DNA from: Hygrocybe punicea
Taxonomy: Eukaryota; Basidiomycota; Agaricomycetes; Agaricales; Hygrophoraceae
Direction: 5' to 3'
Assembly: GCA_963556145.1 (NCBI GenBank)
Contig: OY744463.1
Location: 1,550,001 to 1,614,000 of the forward strand
Length of the DNA: 64,000 bases
Position numbers and translations under genes: made by a program. Shown here in pieces: positions 44,823 through 60,190 of this stretch. Position 1 is the stretch's first letter, and each line of letters opens with the position of its first letter. Below the pieces are notes generated by a model. The model was not told the origin of the DNA. It did not search any database and saw only the letters and a list, made by a program, of their open reading frames with translations.

Positions 44823-46750
44823 ATGTCCAACTCGACTGCGACGACCATCGCTGGGGACGCTACCTCCCGCCTACAGTTGAAGACAGAAGCCAATGCACTT
44901 TATGCAATGAAACAATACGAGGCAGCTCATTTCAAGTATTCAGAGACGATCAGGGAAGACCAGACCAATGCCATCTTATCGCGCCGCAACCAGCTTGGCA
45001 ATGAAGGCGTTTAGTAAAATGTGACTGCGATGTACCTCTCGATCTCATCTCTTTCCATTCGGAATCAACAGATTCCTTGACGCAGCATCAGATGCTCGAA
45101 AGGTTTGAACGTTGTTACGTATTGTCATTTATCTGCAAGCCTGGCAAGCCTAACTTCTCGTCCGAATTCTGACCGTGAAATTGGGATAGGCGCTGTCTTC
45201 ATATGAAAAGAGCATCGACGCATGGGAGAATGCCCTGGCTTCGCTGCCCAGAGAAGGTTCTCAAGGCGCAATACGAATCCGGATTGACTTCTGCCCGGGA
45301 AGCTCAGGCAAAACCAGTGGTTACGAGACTTGTTGGAATAGCGGAAACGACAAGTTCAACAACTGACTTTCGGACAAGTCTGCCTTGGAATAAAGCACTG
45401 GCAATGGAGGGGGCCTTGGTCGAAAGCCGAGATTTCTCAAGTAGCGTAGGTTTTTTTTTTCTCCCTCCTTTTCATCTAGGATAATCTTGTTTCAGGCCTG
45501 GGTCATAATGAATGCATACAGAGTAACATCGAAACCTAAACTCGTTCTTATGTCAGTATTTGAATTCAGGACTTTCAAGCAGGGATGAAGGTTATGAAAC
45601 AAACAAAAACTCGGATAGTGGATGGGGAGATCCACTGGGAGGGCACGCCGAATGTAAGTTTCTTTGTACCTGATTTGTTGGCTAGCATAACTAATGGTAT
45701 TTTACTGGATGTTCGTGTCTTTCATATGGATAGCCTGGATTGGCCGGAACTCTATAACCGGCAAGGTATTGCTTCGTGCCACTCCCAATTCCGTATACTA
45801 ATATTGTACAGTCGATTTTGAAGGTTCTGTCAAGAACGGCTGGAGCGAAGGAGGGGCGAAAACAGTTCAAGAAGAAGCTCTTGCCAGGCTGAAAATCACA
45901 GGCTGGGGTCCGGTCTGCCGAGCACTCGCCGTAACCATCCGGTGTGTATCAAGCATTCCTCGATCATTCTGTGAGAAATCAGGACTCAATTGACTTACTT
46001 GTTAGAGCGTGGGTGATGAGAGGTTTCCTTCAACAGACACTTTTGCCACCTCTCTGGAATTCTACCGAAGAGCAGTCGAAGTGCTTGAATGGGCTCGCAG
46101 GGTGTGGAAAAATGTTTCGCGTGAAGATCGAGGTGTCATCTTCGAGGAGTAAAGCAGTTGCTGATGTCATGCCTGTTGCAGGTAAGTAGCGCTCGCAGCA
46201 CTCTATACGTTATTGATAGTATTTGCCATGGAGGCCTGTCGTTCTGACTCGGTCAATGATTCCGAATACAATATTGAAGATCTGGCAGCCATGGCCCACG
46301 ATATGATTGTGGAGATTACTTCTAATCCACCACAACTGGCGGAGCCTACGACCATGGATTTATCTTGTCATGTTGGACTTGCCCCAAAGCGGAGGCACTT
46401 TCGTAAGTTACTAGGATAAACATTTACTCGTCACGGTATTACAGAATTCTGGATTTTATCATATGCAGACTGCCAGGCAACTCGATGACTTTCAGCAGTC
46501 TCAGAATCACTTTGAACAGGCTGCTCAATATTATATAGCAGCAGGCAGTACATACCCTGAAGATGATGAGAAGCACCCATGTGAGTTACGGCTACTCAAC
46601 TGCTTATAGTTTCGCAAGTCTTTATTAAAAAGGTTGTTCAGACTTCCTCACAGTTGGTCTCGAGGCATTATGGTGGGAAAAATGCTCCTCTGCGAGAGAC
46701 TCTTGCACTTGTATACAAAATCCCAATGAATTTCCATGAATCAACTTGAT
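44823..46750 (+). pseudogene. Decayed TPR-repeat protein gene
   Basis: Recognisable pieces of a tetratricopeptide protein lie in order on the plus strand: LKTEANALYAMKQYEAAHFKYSE, YRAATSLAMKA, FLDAASDARK, YEKSIDAWENALASLP, AQYESGLTSAREAQAKP, AWVIMNAYRDF, ITNGILLDVRVFHMDSLDW, ALAVTIRAWVMRGF, EFYRRAVEVLEWARRVW, QYYIAAGSTYPEDDEK and LEALWW...APLRETLAL. Introns separate many of them and several splice sites are intact. Frames break at least five times, near 44979, 45250, 45655, 46030 and 46685, mostly by single bases. The breaks at 44979 and 45250 look like one extra T each, and the one at 46685 is in an A run. I conclude that it no longer encodes one protein. A systematic sequencing fault would have to hit only this gene, since its neighbours are clean. 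Confidence 0.65.
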
Positions 46751-47158
46751 CATAATTGCAGTGTAAACGGATCCGCTAAGCCATCCCAAAGATGACTACA
46801 ATACGGGGGAAATCATAAATGTACCGTCATCGCGATGAGTCACTTCAAGAAACTCTCGATTTCGAAGCTGAATATCAAAAAGGCACCCTAGAAGGCCGAT
46901 ATACCGTGACAAAGGATAACATGGCAACATGGAATCGATGACTGGACTACCCAACAGGGAGAAGTCAATGCAATTCGAGGGTTAATGTAGAAGGCGGAAT
47001 GACTTACCACTCATTGCAGCCTGTTGCAAGAATATTTACACCTCCAATAATAATTCAACTACTAGTATCATATAAAGGAGGAGCGTGACATGTTATGTCA
47101 CACGAGCGTCACAGGCACCTGACCTTAAATTCGTAAGTTAGCGTTGAGTACGTGCAAC
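46751..47158 (+). promoter_or_regulatory. Spacer with TATA box (47071-47077) upstream of the EF-hand gene
   Basis: The 408-bp spacer has no gene that I can support. A TATAAAG at 47071-47077 sits 82 bp before the ATG at 47159. It is followed by GTGACATG...GTCACACGAGCGTCAC, a cluster of GTCAC/GTGAC motifs that bZIP factors could use. Confidence 0.45.
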
Positions 47159-48542
47159 ATGAAAATCTTTACTAGCCTCTGTCTCTTCTTCGTTACACGT
47201 GTGGTGCGCGGCCATGGGGACCACGATGAGCAACTCAAAGGCGAAACAATACAGCAATATGCTCAAAGACACGTATGTCTTTCTGACCTTCAAGTTCGTC
47301 TCAACTTCTTGACGGCCTCCCCTTAGATGGCTTCAGAGCATCATATGTAATTTATTGTGCCGTGGCTAGTCCTTCCAGGATCTAATTATCATCATGTTTA
47401 GTGACTCGTTTGATCTCCGGAGCTTCTTCCAACTGCATGATCTCAACCGGTTCGTTTCCACTGTCTGACGCAATGCAATTGTTTTCATCTCTCAGACTCG
47501 CAGAGATGGTGTTTGGGACCGCGAGGAGATAGAGGCAATCTACGGTGTGCATCACATCTACTCACAGAAGAAGTCCAAGGTTCTTCGCTGCTTTTATTGT
47601 GCTTCAGCGGTGATCGCCTTACTGTCTGAATAGGATGACGTTGAACACCAAAACAAAGCCAACCACATCGTGAACGCTGTTCTAGATCTTCTGGACAAGA
47701 ACAAGGATGGCAAGGTGACTCCCGAGGAGTTTGAGGCCGTTGGATTGGATGGTCTTCCCAATTTTGATGAGCTGGGTGCAGAAGGACATCACTATGACGT
47801 CGAGAGCGGTAGGCACATCCTCTGCACATGTGCATCACATCTACCTTACAGCTGCTTTTTTTAGAATTTTTTCTCCACCACGAAGGTAAGGAGCTCCACC
47901 TGGTATTAGCCTCGATCGTTGTGCTGACGTGACTAGAACAATACCATTCCACGCCTGAGACCCAGACAGACCAATCATATATCCATCCTGAAGATTTGGA
48001 GCACTTTGCACACCACGAAGCTATTGAACTACAAGAGGCAGAGAGAGAGGCCAAGTTCCAAGGTATTACGGTCGAAGAGGTTATTCGGGCGCAGCACCAG
48101 GCAGAAGCCCCTCACCCTCCCCCTGCTCCAGCCGCCGGCGAACCACCCTTTCTTATCGACAATATGCATCTCCATCCTCACGATGATCAGCAACCACCAT
48201 CCCAGGAAGAACATGTAGCACCTACTAAACCCAAGGTCACACGTCTGACACCTCCCGAGAAGCAAGAGCCAAGCGTTAAGTATGCCGGTGCGGCCAAGGA
48301 GAGAGACGGACAATCGGAATGGGGCCAGGGTGACGCTGGTTATAAAACACCAAAAACACCCGTTGACAGGATGAGGTATGTTCGGCATTTCCAGAAGCCT
48401 GGAATCTTTTCTCAAATCCCATGTTGAACAGGAAAAATCTACCATACAAGGTAACTTCCCATAATGCTATTTACGTGTACTCAACTAGAACTAACAGGAT
48501 CGCATGCAGTACAAATTCCGTCGTAATTGGGGTGACTTCTGA
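47159..48542 (+). CDS. SSP120/nucleobindin-like secretory EF-hand protein
   Basis: Nine exons: 47159-47272, 47327-47346, 47402-47449, 47504-47579, 47634-47808, 47865-47885, 47937-48375, 48432-48450 and 48510-48542, giving 314 residues. The signal peptide (KIFTSLCLFFVTRVVRG) is followed by His/Asp-rich sequence. Two EF hands follow: one beginning HDLNRDGVWDREEIEAIYG and a second, DKNKDGKVTPEEFEAVG, both with calcium-ligating residues in place. A long acidic, Pro-rich segment comes next and the C-terminus ends KFRRNWGDF, without HDEL. Yeast Ssp120 and animal nucleobindins have this order and act in the early secretory pathway, where they bind the cargo receptor Emp46/47 or its relatives. That role is inferred. 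Confidence 0.85.
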
Positions 48543-48709
48543 GAGAGCCATGCTATTTTTATTTGTACAAGGGGAAATGGGAATTAGTCGACATTGTCAC
48601 TTTTCCGCCTATGAACACATACATCAACACCAGCTGGCTGTTCTTTCTTCGAATGTGTGAAATTACTGTAACCGACAGACAGTAAATGTAAATAAGAAAA
48701 TACCTCATT

Positions 48710-51700
48710 TCAACGTCCATCAAACATATCCTCCATCAGTCCTAGCTCCACTGCCTCCCAGTCAATACTACCACCACCATAAACACTCTCGTACGAGGCA
48801 ATGCTAGCATGGGAGAAGAATGGCACTAAATCACGTATACTGTCAATTTGTCGCAACGAGTTCAGCAATGGCCGCCGCATGGACCGTTGTTCCCCAAATG
48901 TTATGTGCAACCCAGAAACGGCTGGGGCAATATTTGACACCGACGTATCCTAAGCCAGAATTGGGTTAATGATTCACCAGAATTGCGGAACATATCGGTA
49001 TACCCTGCTGCCCTCCGAAAGAGGCAGACTAATGGCAATGTCTGCCAATTGATCCAGCATAGCTGCGGGAAACCAGTCATCGGGGTGATATACAGCGTCC
49101 ACAGTGTCTGTAATAAAGATCCATTGATGTCTACGCCTATATCAGCGACAGGGACAACATGCATAGTCAGAAACTCCTTGCATCTGGAACTCCTCAGTTT
49201 GTAGTACGAGCAACAAGTCCAAGCATTTGCTAGCAGCAAGTAATAACTGCAAGTCCTCGGATCCATCCGATGGTAGGGTGGTCATAGCTTGCTCGAACAG
49301 CCGATACTGCGGAGATGCGCGTCAGTATATGCCCTCGTGAGATCCGGCTAACCGACCAGTTCTGTCAAGATGACCGGCCAGAAACTCGTCAAGTTGTGAG
49401 GTGAGAGACGGCAGAGAAGAACCCTAATACATAGGTACACCTCGCTCTGTACAATTGGTGCTGGGACATTGCGCAGTATGTCGACCAACTTTTCTTGAAT
49501 GCTCGGTAAAAGTGTAAGGAACTGATTTTTATCTCCCGCCAACAGCGCAAAGGAGAGTCGCCGGACGTTTAGTGATCGTAATAGCATCTCGTATTCTCGA
49601 TTAGTGAAGATGGTTGTAGACGGGGCGGTCGCAACCTTGACTAAAGAGTGATATTATAGACCGCGCAGAAAGATAAAACAAGAACGCCTACCCAACAACT
49701 CGGGAAAGGCCGTTTTATCAGCATCAAACAAGGCTTTGACAACAGGTTTCCACTTAGCAGCCGCATCCGCATGGCAGCTGAATAGCCGATTGTCATTGAT
49801 GAGCTCTGCGATGGGTGTGCGCCAAGCTTTGAGTGCGGCAGGAATTCTGGACATCTCGACGATGATGTCCACCACTGTGTCCTCGACATCCATTGGCCTA
49901 TACTGACGGTTAAAATCGCCCACACACGCCGAAGGTTTGTAGATACCTTGGCTTCCCCTTCATAGCAGGGTTGACAATGTAGTACACTATATTGGTACAC
50001 ACGGTTAGGATTTTATCGGTCTCAATCAAGAATCTTCGCAGGCTGGGTAGAGCCGTAGTCGCGACAAATTGGTTAATCTGGCCAAGAACTTAGCCATGTG
50101 AGTGATAGCGATTGGTTAATCGAACCTGGGAAATCAATTCAGTTCCAATAACAGGCTTGAATGATTCCTGCAGCAACATAGAGCTGCCGCTCGTTTTTTC
50201 ATCAAATTTACTTTCTGAAGTAAGGCAAAATCAGAGAACCATTCTAATGAAGTGAAAATTAATACCACGGGGGACCGGCGAATCTCTGCCGTTGACCGTC
50301 AGGGTACCACGGCGGATCCATGTCCCCAGGTCAGATGAACGCCCAACATGAAGAACGCACGAGTCCAAAAGCTTCCCAAAAGTCTCCTGAGGGAAAGGGT
50401 CAGTGATTCAGTCAATCGGGCCGGGAGAGACTGCCTGCACCTGGAGTTCTTTACGAATTCGGCGATCATCCATCGCCGTTGTTTGTGTAATCTTTTCCGC
50501 CAGAGCTGATAGACACCTGACAAATATATCAACATCTAAAACTTATTATTATCGTGATGAAGCCTGACCTGAGTGTTGCGAAAGTTTGTGTCTTGAATTC
50601 CCGAGTGCCAACAATGTCTTTAACTAGTTGTAAAACGCGACTCCAGACTTGAAGCGCCAATGGGCCCTCCAGCCGTTGTAGATATTGCTCTAGAAACTTA
50701 AATAAAACCGCATCTGACCTTGAACAACGAAGTGAGATGATTTATTGGAAAGGGCCTGATAAGATGCTAACAGGTTGGGGTTGATGGCTTGCTTTTTATT
50801 TTTTTCCGAGACAGCTGATATGCGGCACGATATACTTTCACAGATCATGTGTACGGCATTCTGTGCAGTGGAGATAAGCACATCCACCAGTTCGAAGGCT
50901 GCGTCATGCCCTTTCGAGCCCTATACTCGTTCAATCAATCATCTGTATCGAGATTGTGCCAACGTACCAAAACTTCTCGATTCCAACAGTCAACTATGGA
51001 TTCAAAGACTTCTGCCGACTGAACCTGAAACAGATGTTCAAGGACCCGCCGACATCGCATACGAGTACGATTATAAATCAAAGACAGGGAATCGTCCTTG
51101 GGTGACCATATTTGAGGCTTTGACCACGACAGGGTCCCCCAAATGGAAAAAAGAACACGGACACCTTCGTGTAAAGACCGATAACCCGGCGAATGAGCCT
51201 TCGTTGGAATTCGTCAGAAAAACTGTGGGTGTCATTCAGCCGTGAAGACTTACGTTAAGCTGATCTTCAGCGGCAGTTGGGACATTGTCCGAACTGAACA
51301 CGTTTGAGACATAGCCGAGGATACCACTGTTTTCCTGACCACTTTTCTCTGTTACATTGGTTTCTTCTTCCACAGGATTCAAGTCCGATGAATGCGCCAG
51401 GCTGAGTAGTATGAGGCGTTCTAAGCCATTCAAGAACATGACTAACTCTGTATCAGTTGCGGTGGACAATTTATCGTCCAGTGTATCCTCAGCGGAAGCC
51501 CGCCGCACGTCTTCCAGAGCTGAGAGTAGTTGTCGGCACAAACAATCGGTTAAGGGGGGTATTACGGCTTCTAGAGCGGGTTGGAATTGTGGCACAGCCA
51601 TGAGGACGAAATCCAGCCAGTGTTGAAAAACCGGCCGATTGGTTGGTGTTGCGATGCCATCTACGAGAGTTTGAATCAAGAGGGGGTTGACATCATAAGT

Positions 51701-54700
51701 TCTCATTTCAGGGTCCTGCGTGCTCTCCTGAGCATGGGTCTCCTCCGACACACCGTCACCTTGGCGTTGTCGCATTGCCGCCTGATTAGGTTTAGAGTCC
51801 ATACCGGACAATGATTCCGAGATCAAGGAATGTAGAAGGTGCAGGAGTTTGTTCTGAAGGTCAAGGCGGTTTAAATGAACACAATAGTATAGCTTGCCCA
51901 AAACAGCAGCTTGGACTATTTCGATGGAGAGATTGTTGATCTCGCCACGAGAAACAATAGCCTGGAGTAGATCAACGGATGTCGATTGGATTACGGCACT
52001 GAGAGGTTGCAGAGCATTTTTCAAAGAATCCTTTGGCTCTGACTGAAGGTGTCTGTCCAAAAATTACATTAATGTTGTTCCTACAATAAATTGTATGACT
52101 AACCGAAGCAAAATCTCCACACAGACATCTAGATAGCTGATCTCTGGATCCGGGAAACCAACTATAAAGTTCAAAAATTATCCAGAGGACGATCATTTCG
52201 AAGTGAGAGGGGAACGGTACCGGAGTCTATTCGTTTGATAAGACCATTGTGGGGCGAGCGCCTTGTTGAAGTACTTCTTGCTGCCTTGGCAAACCCTTGA
52301 CCACCAAAACGGACAATGGAGAGCAAAATCTCGAGCAGGTGGTTCATGTACCGCTGATCGAAAGCACGGTCATGTAAAAAGCCTGGTAGTTCTTTGCCAC
52401 AGATTTGAGTGGTTATCGGAGTCCAGCGAACAGAAGGATCCAGAAGATCATATAGGATTGGATCGAGAACCCTACGATTGGTGAGATGTCGTAAGAGTTT
52501 CTTGTTGGACGAACACACCGTAAATATGATTTGAGACTACAGCGCATCCACGTCTCGCTGACACGACGAAGACTAGGTTCATCATTCCTGAGAGTGTCCA
52601 ATACAATCATCATTGGGATTTTGAACTTGAATCCGGGAAGAAGATTGTCCTCTGCAGCCCACGGTCAGAAGTAACCAGTAGACTTATGCGACATAACGGA
52701 CCAGACAATCTCCATAGTATTCCGAACGCTTCGTAAGATTCCCGAACGTGTCGTGGATCGGCAGATGTCATATTCTGCGCCAAAACTGATTCCACATGTG
52801 GCCGATGCACGGCAGCCTCCAGAGACCAGATTAAACTAACAACCCGGACATGGTAAACTGCGTAATCCGGTCGCAAATATTTGAGAAGCTACGCGCCAAA
52901 TCATAACAACTTGTCTGTTGAGGATGGCAAAACCGACAACAAACCTTATTAACCATCTTGTGTATAACAGTTCGCTCGTCGATGGACAATTTCGGCTCTA
53001 ATCCTTTCGATTGATGCAAGGCAACCGCTAGAGCAACGATTCGGTCTACCGTAGCAAAATTCGCCACCTGCTCATGCGTGACGTCGATCCTTGGTTTGGC
53101 TGGGAGAGTATACATACCTCATGGTCCATGACTTTCAAAACAGCATCGAGCCAACTTGAGGGATGCCAAGATACAGCGATTGACGCGTCAATCCTTTCAA
53201 CAAGCCTGTGCAAAATAACCAATACTTGCGAGAACATCTCTCGTGTAAAAGTTGGTTTCCCGGATTCCTTGATAAGACCTTCCGCACATCTTTGGTTCAA
53301 TTGGATCATATTTTCAAGTGCCGAGGCGAGAGGGTTATCGATGGAATCCTGCTGTGTCGGTATCTCTGTTGTTGGAACGATTCCGTAGAAAGTGCAAGCA
53401 AAAAAAGAAGGAGAGTGGGACTGGCTTGCCATTTGTATATCGCCGGTAAGTTCTGGACGCTTCAAAAGTGCATGGCGAGGAATATGCCGTAAGACCTCTT
53501 CTACAAGAAAAAGGCCTTCTAAGGAGGAATGAGACGCTCTGGAAACGCCCTCTGAGCATTGAACCTAGAATCTTGTTTTACTATATCAGGGCAACATTTC
53601 ATTAAAGTGGTTCCTTACATTCATAATATCGACAATCGCTGAGAAGACGATGGGAAGATGTACAGATTGAATCTCTTCTTCTTGCGATGAAAAGGTCTTC
53701 AATATGAACCTGGACAAACGGATTGCCTGCAGAGAAATTCAAAAACACCTCAAGGATACGATGGGTCTCACAAACCTCACAAACTTCACCATCCGCCAGC
53801 TCAGAGATGATCGAAGTCAGAAGTTGTTTCCAAATTACATGGGGTTCCACGGCTTCGTAGAGGGTGCTGGCAGTCATCACAACCTGGAGAGGAAACTATA
53901 AATCAGAGATTTTCTTGAAAAAAAGAGCTAGACTAATACGTCTTCGGCACTCTCTGAATCGACAAGTTGCTTGATCGCCTTGAATGCATCATAGACAAGC
54001 GCCTCAGTCAGGGGTGAACCGATTTCCCATTTATCAAGCAACGATATGAAGATCTTGAATGGACGGGATTCAGAATAATCTGTGGATGGCGAGAACATCT
54101 CATCCTAAGGTGAAGAGCATCATCAGCACAATTTCTCCCACTCCAAAGCAGGCGGTTACCTTCAGAGTGGATTTGAGCAATTCAAGCGTGTTGTTTCGGA
54201 AGTAAGCAATTTGATGGTCACTCTTCTCGTCCGGACCAAGGAGCCAGGTATATAACCGTCGATTGAGGGATAGATCGCGCCTAAGCACAACACCAGTAGC
54301 TGCCCGCATGAGATTTGTGCGATCTTCCGCCTGGGCATTTTTTACCGCTGCGCTGTCGATTCTCATTGACTGCAGTAATATATCCAAAGCGCCTCTTCGC
54401 ACAAGTAGATTGTCATCCTCAAGTGCCGCAGCAAACGCTCGAATCATCAAGCCAATGTCACGCCCGACTATTGATGATATATCTGCGGATAATGAGCCAG
54501 AGCGTGTGACAAGAAAGAATAGAGAAACGATAATCGTATAAACATTCACCTTCATTCGCATTTAATTGGGGAAGTCGGCGTGATAGGAAATTGAGGGAAG
54601 TCCCTCGAGCGGAAGGACTGGTCAACATGACCAACCAAATATTTTGAAGAAAAAATGAAGGCGAAACGGTTCCAGAAAGTCGATCTAGCAAACTCAACAC

Positions 54701-55533
54701 CTAATGTACTTTCAGTGAATGAACGTTATAGATTTTGACTAGGCGTGCCTTTTCAAAGAACTCGCCCGTCTCTTCTTCAAGACCTGGAAGCAGTGCTAGA
54801 ATAAAGGATTTCATTATTTGACGAAGGTTGGCTTGCAGCGGTAGGTAATGCGTGTCGTAGATGTTTAGTAATGTTGGCTGTACATTCCGTCAGCGCTAAC
54901 AAGAGAACTGATGTTAAATGGATACCTTGACAGATGTGGCAGCGTACTCGAAGAAGGGAAACAAACCAGACGACCAGAGCGGCAGATCTCTAGTGAGTCC
55001 CTCTGCCTACAAGACCAGTTGTGTTCTCAGTAGCAGGAATATTGAACATTGAACTCACCCCCAATACGGCCAAAATGTGTGCGTAAACCTCCAAAGCTCG
55101 TTGATGAACTCCAGTTGGCAGGGCCGGGTTCAAACACTGCGACAGCCTCTTCGCAACAACCAACTTTCGCGGAATCTCCTTGAATTGCATGTAGGATTGA
55201 AATGTCTGACGGAAATAAAGTTCTGTTGACTACTTGAAGCAAGATTCTGGGACCACGCTTCCCACCTTGAGCAGCTGTTTCAAGAAGGCAATGCAATCCG
55301 CCCACTCGTGGACATTATCGAAGGAATTAAGGCATTTTTCCACTTGCTGGGTATATTTCTTGTACTTCGGATCCGAGGTAAACGCCTGCTGGGCCAAAAC
55401 TTCCCCAAGAGGTCAATCCCAGTTCACAGCTTCAATGTGCATCTACCAACCACGTTCACTAGCCCTTGCCGAAATCCACGCAGAACTCTTGTTTACACCA
55501 GACGGTTGAGATGGTGGTGCTTTTGAGGCCATG
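48710..55533 (-). CDS. DOP1: Dopey family protein DOP1 (endosome-Golgi traffic)
   Basis: This minus-strand gene of about 6.8 kb runs from the ATG at 55533 to a stop at 48710. It has more than twenty short introns that I did not resolve one by one. Exon 1 (about 55500-55533, MASKAPPSQPSG) is followed by the diagnostic Dopey N-terminus DPKYKKYTQQVEKCLNSFDN and VHEWADCIAFLKQLLK. Next come FKEIPRKLVVAKRLSQCLNP, ALPTGVHQRALEVYAHILAVLG, FFLQNIWLVML and DIGLMIRAFAAALEDDNLLVRR. C-terminal blocks are QSEVYLCIRVLLCRLSPHN, TSFWPVILTEL, TDTVDAVYHPDDWFPAAML and IDWEAVELGLMEDMF. In yeast, Dop1 binds Neo1 and Mon2 and is essential for endosome-to-Golgi recycling. The length fits (about 1,800 residues). I saw no frame break in the parts I followed. 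Confidence 0.88.
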
Positions 55534-55639
55534 GGAAAGAACTGCGTGCCGTGAAATAATTAGACTCGGGGATCGAGCAGAATGTAAACCAATCGAACCA
55601 AATAAATAACGTATAGTATTTATTACTATCTATATGCAT

Positions 55640-57041
55640 TTACAGTCCTAGAATTGCCATATCTGAATCATTGCCACCCTCAGAGGCAGGCCCTGCTAGC
55701 ATTGACCGCATCTTTGTCGGTGCGCGAGTAGCATGAGTGTCAGGAATCGTTGAACTAGCACGCGAATGTGTCGCCGAGGCTACACCCTGCACTCTCAGCT
55801 TGCTTGCTCCCTTCCCAGATGTTGGTGCTGATATTGAGACGGAAGATAGCTTCGGTAAAGCCACTCCATCAACTACCAGGGGTGCTTTACCTGCGGCGGT
55901 AGGAGCTGTGGCGGCAGATGCAAACTCGGACTCCTTCTCGCCGACCCATGAGTGTGCGAACCATCGACCACCAGCTATACCCCGTATTTCCCGATTGGCA
56001 ACACGCCAAAGGCGTACCTGTTTGCGAGTTTTGTCAAGTGGAATAATAGGTGCAAATCCGGTGCCTATTTTTGGAGGAGGCTGGACAGGGAAGGGTTTCG
56101 ACGGGAGTGGGTAAATAGGAAGAGGAATGGAATCGAGATTAAAGTCTTCCGTTGATGGTACAACGATTGGGCCAAAGCTATCAGGCTCAGGTGTGCCGTC
56201 GGGGTGAAATGTCACAGGCGATGATGCGGCCGTACCAGTGTAAGCTATACGTCGGGTGTTGAGCCACATATCAAAGTAGACTTACTATCAAAACTCACTC
56301 TCACTAAAATTTCCACCATCCTCAAAACTGGGCCAAGCAGGATGATTGGTTGCTCTGGGTCATGACATTTGGTGGATTGAGGATAGGGTAATACACAATG
56401 AGCTCACTTTGATGACGGTTTTGCCTTGGAACGCTGCTTCCTGATGGGGGCTTTGGGATGGTGATGTTCAGGGAAAACCATATGATCACCGGAAACAGCA
56501 TGAGCAACGCCTCCTGGTGGTATTTCCTGATTCAAGTGAGATTCTGGTGTTGCAGCTTAAGCCAAGTCAACTCTGGCACGAGAAGTCACGCACCAGCTTG
56601 TATGATCTTATCTCGGTTTTTCCTCTCGTCCTCTGCTATTCGCTTTTCGGTCTTCTTTGATTTTCGCTTGTGAGAGGCCTTGCGTTTGAGTAAAGCAGGA
56701 TTAAGCTGATCCTCGTCATCGATCAGCTGGTCTTCTTCATCTTCATCCTCTTCTTGACCGCCATCATCTAACCGTCCCGTTGCTGGTTTTCGTGAGACCG
56801 AACTTGGCGAGGAAGCTGCAGCCTTGGTGTCATTTACAAGAAGCTTTACTCGAAATTTGGAGGTGCGAGTTTGTGGAGGGGGGGTTTCTTCTTCACGGAG
56901 GATGGAGATTTGGGGAGCGTCCATGTTGACGTCTCCGCTACGATCATGAAGGGTCGTATCAACTTGAACGTGATCCGATGATGAGCCTTGGTTCCTAGAC
57001 TCTGAAGGCTCATAACTGATCCAGGGAGACGCACGGAACAT
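55640..57041 (-). CDS. Uncharacterised basic/acidic, probably nuclear protein
   Basis: Four exons on the minus strand: 56594-57041, 56408-56513, 56299-56327 and 55640-56244, giving 395 residues. The N-terminal third has SKFRVKLLVNDTKAA, an acidic run (EEDEDEEDQLIDDEDQLNP) and then a Lys/Arg-rich segment (LLKRKASHKRKSKKTEKR), which suggests a nuclear protein. The later part has PLPIYPLPSKPFPVQPPPKIGTG, then REIRGIAGGRWFAHSWVGEKESE, a block that looks strongly conserved. The layout resembles fungal INO80-type chromatin-remodelling accessory subunits, but I cannot name the family. The start at 57041 is the first ATG in frame. Confidence 0.7.
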
Positions 57042-57453
57042 TACTAGTACTAGTAGCTGTACTGGAGGTTGCTCGACTTCACGCTGCACGTGGAAGTGAC
57101 TTGGGTGAAAAAATCGTACTCCGCAGCAATATATTATAATCTAAGTATACGTAGTTCGCCATAACATTACTTGCAATATCAGAGGTACTCTAGCACTTAA
57201 ATAAACCCGGGCGTAGTACAACTTGAAAGCTTGACCTTTGGCAAGGATTGACAACTGAATTCATGTCACCTGACCTTATGAGCTGTGCCGATTCTCGCCG
57301 TCACATCTTCACAACTTTCGCTAGAGCTGGTCGCCTCTCTTCGCATAGCTAGGATTAATATTGACTCAACTTGTTCTTCTCGACAACGCTCTCTCTTGGA
57401 CAGTGTGGCCGGCGACCCAGCTTTGATTGGTCTAAAACGACGAGGCGAGAACT

Positions 57454-57896
57454 ATGGTTTCGCCAACGCTCAACGTGCGCAAAAACTCAGCGCTTTTCGT
57501 ATGTTCTGGTCTAACGTGTTCATTAATATTAGGTGGCTCGATACACGGCCCTCGTTTCTGGCGTATTCTACGGCATATATCATCGCCGGACGCTCCAAAA
57601 AGCGCGTGAACAGCAGAGGGAACATCACGCAGTTCACGGAAGACAACAGTTGATTGTAAAAGCAAAGGAAGCATGGAAAAAGAAACTAGATGGTGGAAAG
57701 GACGGTGGTAAGCTTTTGAACCTATTCTTTCGAACGATGTAAATGGCCAGGTGTACGGTTTTATCGTTTTTCGTCCTGGGCTCCAACAATATTTCGAGCG
57801 TCACTCTAACACCCATTCGCAGTTATCACTGACCCAGAAGACCCTCGCTTTGACCTGGAAAAGTTAATCGCAAAATGGGAGAGTGATTCAAAGTAA
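57454..57896 (+). CDS. TIM11: Mitochondrial F1Fo-ATP synthase subunit e
   Basis: Three exons: 57454-57474, 57533-57707 and 57823-57896, giving 89 residues. The protein starts MVSPTLNVARYTALVSGVFY, the single membrane helix with the GxxxG-like SGVFYG dimer motif, followed by HRRTLQKAREQQREHHAVHG and a charged helix. This is the standard length and layout of subunit e, which stabilises ATP synthase dimers at cristae ridges. The first exon codes only seven residues. Sequence upstream (57242-57453) is open in one frame but is best read as 5' leader. Confidence 0.88.
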
Positions 57897-58057
57897 TTCT
57901 GTCGCTTACTCTCGTTTGTGAATAGATTGTTAGAGCATGGAAAAGTTTTGAGATCAGTGAATAAAGTTTGACACAGAAAATACCCGTGGGAAATTGTCGT
58001 CCCGAAGTCATCACCCATTCATCGCGTCCCGCGCTGACCAGGTAACAATTTGGAAAT

Positions 58058-59994
<1,937 letters not shown>

Positions 59995-60190
59995 ATCGGC
60001 TTTAATCTTCCGAAGAATGATTTGATTAACTGTGAGCGTCACTAGTGGGGAGAGATACCAGATAAAAATGGGGCGAGTCTTGGTGATATATACATAATAC
60101 TGTCAGGATTTCCATCCTATAGCACCTAACTGTGATCGTGCCTGCGAGGATGGCCACCCAACATTGAAAATAAAAGAGACTCGGGGAGAA

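Noticed and set aside
57285..57453. Longer N-terminus or a separate gene upstream of ATP synthase subunit e
   Set aside because: The frame is open but does not match subunit e and has no ATG-initiated conserved sequence. The 7-residue first exon gives the known N-terminus exactly.
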